64,000 nucleotides of DNA from NCBI GenBank assembly GCA_022885665.1, contig JAGQDJ010000124.1:124001-188000 (forward strand), in the 5' to 3' direction. Source of the stretch: Triops longicaudatus (Eukaryota; Arthropoda; Branchiopoda; Notostraca; Triopsidae). A model generated the notes under the pieces. The model searched no databases, had not been told where the DNA came from, and saw only the letters and a list, made by a program, of their open reading frames with translations. Every line of letters starts with the position of its first letter. Position 1 is the stretch's first letter. Below, in pieces: positions 24,401 through 34,100 of this stretch. Made by a program: the position numbers and the translations under genes.

Positions 24401-27400
24401 CCTATTGAGCTACGCCGGAAAAGCCGCACCCCAGCCGCATTACATAATATTGAAGATTGCAGATTTTGGGTTTGCCAGGTTTCTGCAAGATGGCGTCATG
24501 GCGGCTACGCTTTGCGGCTCACCCATGTATATGGTAATAATCTGCTCATTGTGTAGAACTTCAAATAAACCCTCCAAAAAATCCCTCGTGTTGGTTTGCT
24601 AGGCCCCTGAAGTGATCATGTCATTGCAATATGATGCCAAAGCGGATTTATGGTCCTTGGGAACGATAGTCTTTCAGTGCCTGACGGGTCGAGCGCCTTT
24701 CCAAGCCCAGACACCCCAGGCGTTAAAACAATTCTACGAACGAAATCAGAACCTCCAACCCAAGTAAGCTTGCTATTTAAAAATTCGTATTTATTCGGTA
24801 TTTTTCTCAGGCGCAGACTTTTTTTGTACGATTACTTGGTTAATTGGAACCAACTTGTTCTTCAGATTCAGTGTGGCCGCAGTTATTTGTGTCCTTTAGT
24901 ATCTCATTCATACGTTGTATATTTTTTCGTAATTTTGTCTCGTTCTGTGAGTTTAATTAATTGTTTCTCTTGTAAATGTTTCTCAAGAATGCTTTTTCGT
25001 TTTATTTGTTCTAGCAACCTTCTTCGCGTTAATTTCGTGCGGTTCTGTATATTAATCGGTATTTATATTTTACTGATAAATTGGATCAATTTTTGTTGCA
25101 GAATTCCTGCTGGAACGTCTCAAGAGCTACACAGTCTCTTGATGGGTTTACTACGTCGGAATGCCAAAGATCGGATTGACTTCGAGACGTTTTTCTCTCA
25201 TTCCTTCCTTCAGAGACCGCCCCCTAGCCCTCCCCAACCTGTGCCACGTGCTAGTCCGCCTCCCCCGGCTGCTCAACCGCAGCCCCAACCTGTTCCTCCA
25301 AAGCCATCAAAAGTTCCGGTAGAACCCGCGCGGGACACGGACGAAGACTTTGTGCTAGTACCTCAGATGGCGAAATCGCCACCTATGATTCGTCAAGCAA
25401 GCCCGCCCCGTCCCTCGAGTTTACGAATACCCCAGCAACCCGAAAGTTCCCCTCAATCTGAACCGCTACCAGTCCCCAGCCAAAAGTCAGCATTTAAACA
25501 AATTCAGGAAAGTTTAGCTAAAGCGGAACCTAAACTCAATCCTGGTGGTGACGCCCAAAGCCCAGCCTCTTCCACTTCCAGTCCTACCTCGCCCACTAAG
25601 GTATGAAAGAGATCCCCCTTTTTTAGATATTTCCCAATGAAACTTTGCTTTTTGGGCTTCGGTTCAGGTAGCTTGCAAGCTTTTCTAAGGTGTTGGCGCG
25701 CATGCTAATTGGCTAGGAAAACTACATGCCAAGGTTGAGTCGTGCACGGCTTTCTTATTATTTTCACTTTTTTTACGAAACTTCTTAACTGTTATTTTAA
25801 TAATTTGTATACCCGTGCTCGCAGGCCTTGGTCCCTCGATCTCAACCTATTAGCGTGTGTAGTCACGACGCAGACAAATTGGGACCGGATTTGAGTTCTC
25901 TGTCTCCACCAGCCGTAAGGAAGCTCAATGAGATGTTGATCTATTTTTGTTTGATTTTAGTCCCAATTCCTGTAATTGAAGAAACGCGTGTTAAGAAGAA
26001 TATCTTCGTTTTATTAATTAGGTACAGTTCTCAATTGGTACTCCACCTGGCGTGTACACACCCGGAGGCAGTAGGAGGCGGTCCACGTCTGGAAGCTCTG
26101 GCGGCACGTCTCCCCAGCATCCATGGACTATTTCACCATCGGTGCATTCACCCCTAAGGAAACCGTCGGTTTCGTCACCGCATTTGCCCAATGGTTCCTT
26201 ACCACCCATCAAAGGTTCACCTACAAAGGCGCCTTCTTTGATGGAATTGGGTGATACAGATAACTACGGAAGTGGTGGATCCCGCGCCACGCCTATTCCA
26301 CACTCGAAATCGCCTTGTACGGTGATTATGCCCATGCATACAAGGGCTGTAACCCTTCCTGATTTCACACGTAAGAGATTCGTTCCACTGATTCCCTGAA
26401 ACTGAAAACACATTTTTATTTGTAGCGTACACCAGATCCCAGTCCCAAAATGACGCCGTCTCTTCTCCAAAACCCACGCAACCTCGATCACTAAGGTCGG
26501 CCTTCGGTTCTGCGCCGTACTTTTCGTTCGGTAAGCCACACGGGTCTGCTCGTCTTATTAATCCTTTATTATTACTGCTCTCCATCTCGCTGCATATCTT
26601 GTATTTCGTTGTTTCATCGAGTTACTTACACTGGTGTTAAAGCGTTTTGTTATGAACTTTAATGAAGAAAGTCTTGCGAACACTCGTATTGCGCGAAATA
26701 TCTCAGAGCCCAGCCCATGAGCACACATATGAACACGCTTCGTTTTATATTGATGTTAACCAACATGTATGTCTATTGTTTTTGACGTTCTTTGCTACGT
26801 TGACCGAGCGAATGATCCTGAAATCCCTAGCACTTGACAAGATATAACCCTGGTAATATTTTCTTCGCATAAGGAATGTTAAAAAATCGAGAGATTTTGC
26901 GGAATTCCACTTTTTTAGCTTGTCGGGGTAAATTTGTTCACGGTAGCGTAGTAGAAGTTCCAAATAAATGTCACCCTTCTCGAGACAAGATGAAGATTCA
27001 ACCTATTAAGTCGTGGAATTAACCTGTTAGCTGTTCCTAGTTTTAGTTGTTTTCGTTATTTAATTTTTTTTATTCTTATGTCATAACATTATATTTGTGT
27101 GCTTCTCTCAGGCTCAAACGGAAGTTTGCAACGAAGAGTAAGCGGTGAAGAAACCGCCATGGTTTGGGGATCTTCACCCGGTGGAGAAGGGCCATTGGTG
27201 TTTGTAGCTCCAGACCTGCCTGAAGAAACGTTACTCGAGGTGAATAATACGAACTGTAAGTCAAATATTGTACTAAGTTATCATGTGTCCGATATAGAAA
27301 GAACACAATGACACCTTAGCGAAGTTGCACTTCGTGTTAGCCTTGGTGGATTGTATTGGAGAGGTTGCCAAGTGCCGCTCTTCGCCTTTGACAGCAGCTT

Positions 27401-28160
27401 TGGTGGATTCGTGCTCAAGACCTTCGTCTCCAGCACCGGCAGCTGCGCAGCCCCTGTCTGAAGCGCAAAGAAGGGCTGAGCAACTGACATTGCATCTCCG
27501 GGCTTTGCAGTTGCTCTCCTCGTCTTTGTCCTTGGCATGGGAAGAGTTGAAAGTTCAACGCTTGCAGCCTTCCATTACTGTGAAACAAAGTAGCATTTTT
27601 CATTCTGTTCAGTTAAAAAAAAACTTAGTTGATGGGTTTGCTTTGCGTTATATAGCTATCAAAGAGTTGAACGAACGATTTCGACTCTGTCTCAGCACGT
27701 GTAAAGCCTTGAATTCTCCTGGATTGTTCCAGTCGGTGGGAATGGACCCCAGTAATACTCATGTTGTGGCAGATAAACTGCTCTATTCCCACGCAATTGA
27801 TATGGTAAGTTAAATTAATGTTGTTTCGAGATGTGAAAGACTACAGAATAGTGTAATTGACATTCGACAGTGTCAGTCAGCTGCATTGGATGAACTATTC
27901 GGCAATCCAGGTGATTGTTTCCGACGTTACCAAACTGCGCAGCTTTTGTTACACAGTTTAGCCCATCAAGTGGAGCACCCAACTGATAAGGGGCTTTTGA
28001 ATAAGTGTAAGATTACTTTTTTATTTTTTATTTTTTTATTGACAACTTTTTCAGAACCGATATTGAATAATTATATATCTTTGTAGACAAAGATGCCGTG
28101 GAGAAAAGATTGTATGTTTTGCAGCAACAAGGCTACATATATGCTTACGATACGACTTGA
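21488..28160 (+). CDS. ULK1: Autophagy-initiating serine/threonine kinase ULK/ATG1
   Basis: Sixteen exons with fully consistent phases: 21488-21577, 21846-21935, 22441-22491, 24003-24072, 24179-24229, 24337-24533, 24603-24763, 25102-25600, 25825-25914, 26022-26370, 26426-26530, 27112-27239, 27298-27589, 27656-27804, 27871-28006 and 28087-28160 (stop TGA), giving 843 residues. The kinase domain (~7-274) has the glycine loop GHGAFAVVF, VAIK Lys38, HRDLKPQN (Asp133), DFG Asp160 and APE 184-186. A Pro/Ser-rich linker carries a likely LC3-interacting motif DFVLVP (Phe320-Val323). After APDLPEETLLE comes the C-terminal EAT/MIT region (~628-843, with CQSAALDELF), which binds ATG13 and FIP200. The kinase phosphorylates ATG13, Beclin-complex and other targets to start autophagosome formation and is controlled by mTORC1 and AMPK. 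The alignment fits ULK1/2 rather than ULK3. Intron 13 (66 bases) has no in-frame stop. Confidence 0.96.
22252..22277 (-). promoter_or_regulatory. Nuclear-receptor DR1-like site in ULK intron 2
   Basis: On the plus strand TGACCC-T-TGACCC (22252-22264) is, on the minus strand, GGGTCA-A-GGGTCA: a direct repeat of two nuclear-receptor half-sites with one-base spacing (DR1, the RXR/USP- and HNF4-type arrangement). A third half-site TTGACCT follows at 22271-22277. Function is inferred from the motif only. Confidence 0.35.
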
Positions 28161-28798
28161 CATTTGGCTGCCCAGTGATGAGATATTTTAAATTTAATTT
28201 GGGAAGAGAATTTCATTCGCAATGAGAGACATTCGCCTGCCAGTTGCCAGTCGCCTCTTCCGTCATTCTCGTTCTTTTAGTTCACTATTTGTTTCACGAC
28301 ACGCCTTTAATAGGCGGGTTTACATAAAATGAAACAGGAAAAACTTCCATTCAGAATTCCCCCTTGCTTTTATTAGTTCCAGTTTTCGTAAGAATGCCTC
28401 TCATGTGGATTTTCGTTTTACCGGACTCCACAACAATAAGGTGTTGTTATTAATCCAGCTATCAGTATATATAGTATATATGAAACATGTTGTACTGTAC
28501 TTTTGTCAGAAGAAAGATCGACTATTGTGTCTCTTCCCCCTCTCCCTCCGGTTCATCTGTCAACCCCCGATTTTGCGTTTTACGTGAGATTTTTGTTCAT
28601 CCTCTATGGTTCCAACTCTAATTTATTGCTGTGATCGCCTAGACAATTTCCTTGGGGGCGAAAAAAACTGTGGATGCAGTTAACAACTTGGGTTTTTATA
28701 GTACACTTTTTAGTACCTGAACAAAGAATAGTCTTATGATTTACTTACAGGGAGGAAAAAAGTTGTATTGAACAAGATTCTTAACCCTTGCAAACACA
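28161..28798. other. 3' flanks of the convergent ULK and DENR genes
   Basis: The region between the tail-to-tail stop codons (ULK stop 28160, DENR stop 28799). It should hold both 3' UTRs. I see no further exon and no canonical AATAAA close to either stop that I would assign. Confidence 0.5.
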
Positions 28799-29517
28799 TC
28801 ATCGTTTCAATTCACCAAGATCTTCTATGGACTCCTCATCAATTTCGGGCCATTTTTCGGGTAACAAATCGATCAAATCATCTTTAATGTCACCCTGAAT
28901 GACCAGTTCATCATCACCTGTCACAGACGAGCCACATGCAAACTTCTGCCCAAAAAATTTGGAAGCCACTTTTAGATCAATACCTAGAAAGCGACAAAGA
29001 GCTAATGATTAGTTTCCCTTGAACCTAAGAGTAAAAAACACCAACCATAGCTTTTCAAGCCGGTGACGACAGTCACGTGCTTATTTTTGCCCCTAGGTGC
29101 AGAAGAGACGCAGATTTTCTTAGGACCACAATCTTTTTTCTTTGTTTTCAAGACTCCCTTGCCTCCACGTTTTTGTCTCTTTTTCTCCTCTTCGGATTCT
29201 TCCTTGTTTTCCGTTGTTCCTTCTCGCTTAAAAAGTTTCTCAAATTCATCGGGTAAATTTTTTTCAAGCCACGATTTGCACTTTTCATACTCGGAATAGT
29301 ATTCACAGTACTGTAAGATAGTAAAAAAAATTGTGGTTACAAAAAAGGAAGCAAAAAGGATTTAATATTGAGTAACCTCGACTGGCATAGAACAGTTTCC
29401 ACAGTAGAGAACTTTAACAGGGTATTCAATGCCGCTTTGGGGCCCAACAGGTAGGCCTGACTCTGTTATATAGGACCGAAGAGCTTGACTTTTCTTGATT
29501 TCTTCATCATCGGACAT
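28799..29517 (-). CDS. DENR: Density-regulated re-initiation factor DENR
   Basis: Three exons: 29517-29377, 29310-29046 and 28983-28799 (stop TGA), phases 0 then 1, giving 196 residues against 198 in human. The N-terminal part has the Cys cluster LYCGNCSMPVEYCEYY with a fourth Cys in YEKC (residues ~39-58). A charged, Lys-rich middle follows (KKRQKRGGKGVLKTKKK). The C-terminal SUI1/eIF1-like domain includes KFFGQKFACGSSVTGDDEL, VIQGD, EKWPEIDEESIEDLGELK. DENR pairs with MCT-1 to recycle 40S subunits and allow re-initiation after short upstream ORFs. Start ATG 29517 gives the MSDDEE N-terminus. The gene is tail-to-tail with ULK. Confidence 0.96.
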
Positions 29518-30166
29518 TGTCAAAGAAACGTGAATATTACACAAGATTGTGAGTCGGCGGAAAATGTAAACACAGCAATGAGTAGCAAGGCCGAAATGGT
29601 ACGAGAGGACGCCGCTAGATTTCGAGTACTTTCGTCTTGGCAGCGCTAAGTGCTACGAGTGAGACGGGGGAAATGGGAATGGACGCACTTGTTAGCAAAG
29701 AGTTTGCTGAACTACCGTATGGGATTGGGGAATAGCCTAGTGTATCGTACCAAAGCAACACCCCTAGTCGACTTCTGGCAACGCCTCCAAAACAAATCTT
29801 CCTTCCGTCAAGAATGAAGCGTTTTTGCCTCATCCTTTAATGAGACAAGAATGACGTAATGCTCATTGTCATACCGGAGTAGTAAACATTTTTTCGCACT
29901 CTATATAACAACCACTGCCCTACTACGTTCTGGATTAACAAATTGCCATCAGGAACACCTATTCAAACCGTAGAGCGCAAAGGTTGCGTATTTACTGGTA
30001 AGCCTTCAGTTTTCCGGCTCGTTTTGTACTTCCTTTTCTTTCATTATAACCACAATTGTGTGTTTAGTAACAAAAAATCGTATTATTCTACATTCCACAA
30101 GTTCTAAAAAGACTTTATTCCCTAACTAGGAACGTGAAACTTGTGAATACTAAGAGAAAGATCAGC
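29518..30166. other. Spacer between divergent DENR and STMP1-like genes
   Basis: About 650 bases separate the two start codons, so this is a candidate bidirectional promoter region. A 72-codon minus frame at 29615-29833 is not supported by splice sites or recognisable sequence and I do not call it. No TATA box can be assigned with confidence. Confidence 0.45.
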
Positions 30167-30986
30167 ATGTTCCGGGGTGGTGTAAGTATCATCTACGTGA
30201 CAAAATAGACAACAATATTTTCCCCAAAAACTTGTCACATAATAACGGCATTTACCATGTTCTTTGCATGTGTCCAGTTCTTTTAACCAGAAGTAATGTT
30301 AGAGCAGTGTGTCCAGCAGGATGTGTGACTTCTAATACTTCTGTTTTGCATGTCTTGTTCTCTCTTGCTAAAAATAAAAACATATCCGCCCCTCATTCCT
30401 GCAGTCTCCTATTGCTGCCTGCTTTTTGCTTCAGACACCTACACAAGCTCAAGTCTGTTTCTAATTCAGCGCTGCATCCTCGCTCGTCATGTAAGCGAAC
30501 AAGCTTGAACAGTGGGGAATTGTGATCCTAAGATTTAGAGCACACTTCTATTCTTCCTCGTTTTCTGCGCGAATGTCTGTCTGTTCTTCGGTTTGCTACT
30601 TGCCTCCGTGAATCCCCTTCAGATCTAAACATGGCCCTCGTTACATTCCTTTATAACACCATGTTGGTGCTTTTTATCGCCTTACACTTAGCCGTAGGTG
30701 GAGGAGTAAGCTCATTTACGCCTAACAAAAAGCTCAATAAGATTTTTTTTTCTTTTTCGCGTGTTGAACTCGTGTTATGTTGTAGATTATGTTCCTTGCC
30801 GGAGTTTACGCTGGAGTTTACGTCTGCCAAAACTACGAGGTTCGAAATATAATTTACTGAGTTAATACATTTAAATCAACATATTGTTTCTTATAGATTC
30901 CTCGAGTTGACGAGCCACAAGAATTATGGAAAAAATTTACCGACTTCATGGAAAGCAGACGAAAGTCTCCCCCTGCGGATAAATAA
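30167..30986 (+). CDS. STMP1: Short transmembrane mitochondrial protein 1-like micropeptide
   Basis: Exons 30167-30181 (MFRGG, with a perfect GTAAGT donor), 30786-30839 and 30897-30986 (stop TAA), all phase 0, giving 52 residues. Human STMP1 has 47. The peptide has one membrane segment (IMFLAGVYAGVYVCQNYEIP) ending in the family hallmark QNY(D/E)IP, then a charged C-terminus ending KSPPADK. The distance from Met1 to the Glu/Asp after QNY is 23 residues, the same as in human STMP1 as I know it, which supports this first exon. STMP1 is an inner-membrane micropeptide linked to respiratory-chain and fission functions. A second possible first exon at 30631-30705 also joins in phase 0. AATAAA at 30982-30987 overlaps the stop codon. 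Confidence 0.85.
30631..30705 (+). CDS. Alternative first exon of the STMP1-like gene (candidate)
   Basis: ATG followed by 24 codons encodes a hydrophobic segment (begins MALVTFLYNTMLVLFIALHL, ends VGGG). It is followed directly by a GTAAGC donor in phase 0, the same phase as the MFRGG exon. Spliced to 30786 it would give a 72-residue protein with two hydrophobic segments instead of one. Both first exons end in Gly-Gly codons at the junction. It could instead be the sole first exon, or an unused frame in the first intron. Confidence 0.4.
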
Positions 30987-30987
30987 A
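30982..30987 (+). terminator. Polyadenylation hexamer overlapping the STMP1 stop codon
   Basis: The reading GAT AAA TAA AAC contains AATAAA, with the stop codon inside it. If this hexamer is used, the 3' UTR would be only about 15-30 bases. That would suit the 124-base gap to the convergent COQ9 stop codon. Confidence 0.5.
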
Positions 30988-31110
30988 ACCAACCGACGTT
31001 TTAGAATCTACTTTTCTTCATTTGTACAAACGCTAGATTCACTTGCATCCCAATACAATTATTCCTGATTCACGGTGAGTTTTTTCTGAATATACTTCCG
31101 CTGTCCGCAG

Positions 31111-34100
31111 CTAACGTCTACTGGCGTTGTAACCCATCATATTTTTAACCTACAAAATAGAAAAAAATAATCGTACGCTTCTTGTGCCATTATCACTGCC
31201 TAATTTTAATTATGAAAGAAGTAATACCGTATCAAAACCGCTACGCAGAAGCGACGCGGCTTCTTGACTGTTCTGAACACCTCGCCGGATGTTCCTGAAA
31301 TCTTGCATGCGACGATCCAAAAATTCCCACGTGGCTTCGAAATCTCGTGACTTATCTTGCAACATGTACAACTCCGTCGTTTGATAGACTCCAGCTAGCA
31401 CAGCGCGCTTTGTATACCACGAGAACTATTCCATTCAAAATAAAGATCCTTAGCGAACACTACTACATGGAAACTTTAACGAAATTCTTAACTCTAGTCT
31501 ATTTTAAATTGCTATATTTACGTTAACATCACATTAGGTTAACAGGTTAGTTTTGCTTCAATATTTCTTTCGTTTTTTAAAACTAGTTTTGTAATATTTT
31601 TTTCGAGCTCAAGTGTCTTCAGAAAATTGAACACTGGAGCGTATCTTTACACAAAGTACGCATGCTAGGAAAACTCTACAAATGGCCTTATAACATGAGT
31701 ATATTTGTAAGGTAAGCTAACTACCTTAAGGTCGCTGGATATGAACCTCTATTGGGAATCAATCTTAGGAATGTTTCAGGTTAACTTTGCGTAAACCGTT
31801 CAATATTTTTCGATATTTCTTCTTCAGTAAACTTTTTGCTAAGTATATTCTTGCTAAGTACATCTTTCATCGGGCTATTTTAGAAAAATGTTTTTGGGTA
31901 ATCTTTGAGATGTCTGGCAGCAGAATGAAGGAGCTAAATTGTAAAGACTTACATCGTATGAATCGTTAAAATGGTTTTAGGGATTGAAAAATTGTTAAAT
32001 TCAAATTCTTTTCCTTACGTATCTTTGGAACAGCAATGAAAATGCGTTGTTCTCTGCTATCAAAAGTTACAAAAATGTTTCCAAATCCCTGTAATTTTAC
32101 GATCAGCTTTTGTGAAGGTTGAAAAATACAAATGTTAATAAACGATAACTAATAAGTCAAACTTCACTATCTAGAAATTTCAGGAAAATACCTCACTGTT
32201 TTTGAGGAGAGCAACGAAATTTCCAACGAAAATCGCCAACGAGGGCAGGCGGTATACAGTGGTATTACTTAAACGAATGTAAAAAATAGGAAGGAAAAAT
32301 AAAACGATAGTCATGAAAAATACGAGAAACCTAAGTACTCGGCGTCCTCGATGTTGTTAACTATTGATATACATTCATGCGTAAAGTGACGCTCCACAGT
32401 ATCTTTAGCTTAAGATATTACTCCGGCCTTACATCTGTGGCTGTATCTCCTGCGTAATGCCAAATGTCATCTACCAACGTAGCCAAAAGTTTCAATGACC
32501 GAGGCGCATTTGGAGGCAATCCCATTAACGCCAATGCTTCCACCCATTGGTCCATAAACTGAATGTTCATTTTCAACCGCGTTTCGACGGCTTCGCTTAC
32601 AAAAGCCATTGTTCGAACATTCCCTTCTTCTGCTTGCTTGCGTTGTAAAATGAGCGCCAAATCCGAATTGCATTGCTCATAAAAATAGTGAGCTAGCGCC
32701 ACGCCTCCTTCAGGAAACACGCCATGAACGATACCAGGATAGCCAAGTGTGTCCGCCCCTATGTTCAGCATGATAAAACTAGCATAACGTAACACATTGG
32801 CACCTCAAACATTACCAGTTGCTAAAGCGTCTTTGGACCACCCCATTTGGGGTACATAAGGCAACGCTGCGTTCAGAATGCGCTGTTTAATAGATTGTTC
32901 ATATTCGGCATCGTCTTCAAAATCATCTTGTTTCATTTGGTCATTGTCTAGACTCGACTGCGCATCTTGGTGATTTAGTCGTCGTACTAAGACCGTATTC
33001 CCTATAAAATAAGAACGCAATTAAATACAGAAACAGTTGTTTATTGTCTTTTTTATTCTCAGATAAGTCAACTCTGCTGTGTATAACATTCTTTCAATTG
33101 CAAAACATTTAGCATCAAATCAGAACAAGGGATAGCAAAAAAAGTTGAGCTCTACGCCAGTTTTGACTTCGCATTCTTTAGGTAGCATTTTCAGGCTTTC
33201 ACTTCGCCGCTGTCAGAATTTCTTGTACTCGCCCCAGAAGGCTTTCCATCACATCAAAGGACGTTATTGCCGCTTCTAACACTTCTTTCTGTTGTGCTAA
33301 GGGCATCTGGGGCGCTAAGCCGTTCAAAGTGACTTCCATTTCGCGTGGTTTGCCTTCCTTAGCTAGGTTTAAATCTAGCTGATAATGAGCTCGGCTTAAC
33401 TGTAACGCACTCGTCAACGGTTCGAGAAATTGTTGCTCCCATATGGACAGAAGTTGCTTGTACCCGGTGTGATTGTCCCGGTCACGTATGAGAATATATC
33501 GCGTGAGATTAATGGTGGCCATGATGTCGTCGTAGTGTTTGAGAAGGTCTGTCACGACTCCCTCTCGTAAGGGCCAAATCAAGACAGCTAAGGCATGGAA
33601 ACTTTCTTGGAGGAACTCGGGTTGTTGTCGGTCTAAACATAGGTGTATATTCTCTTTGACCAAATTGACAATTACGCCTTTGATGCCCGGGTGCAAGTCC
33701 ATGGTTAAAAGCATTTTGAGCATTTTTTGCCGGCCCACCAAAGTCAGTTTGCGAACGTGACTCGTGAAACAATGGAGCGCTAATTCCCGGAATTCTTGGA
33801 CGTTGCAGTACACCATTACATTCATCAACTCTTGACTGACGGTGCAGTGACCAGAAAATTCTAAACAAGAACTTGGGATGTTCTCGTCCGCCAATCGATT
33901 GAGACTTTCCCTGATCAAAAGTAAACCTTTATGCAAAACTAATTGGTTCCCATGCCGGAGAAGGATAACCGACCACCGTAACGATTCGTGGAATACGTAA
34001 AGGCTGTGATAAACGCAAGGAACGTGACTTTTTCCTAAACCTTCGACGAAGATCAAATAAAAGAGCATTGCTTTTGCTAGTGGGCTCGCTTCTTCATGGC

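Noticed and set aside
24650..25606. A 318-codon plus frame across ULK exons 7-8
   Set aside because: Its first part is in the wrong frame relative to the kinase exon and reads through intron 7. Only the 25102-25600 part is real ULK sequence.
33002..33198. A COQ9 first exon in the short gap between GLMN and COQ9 exon 2
   Set aside because: The only phase-correct candidates give either a 27-base intron or a presequence of about 9 residues with poor donors. The 34993-35044 exon has a perfect GTAAGT donor, the right phase and a typical mitochondrial presequence.
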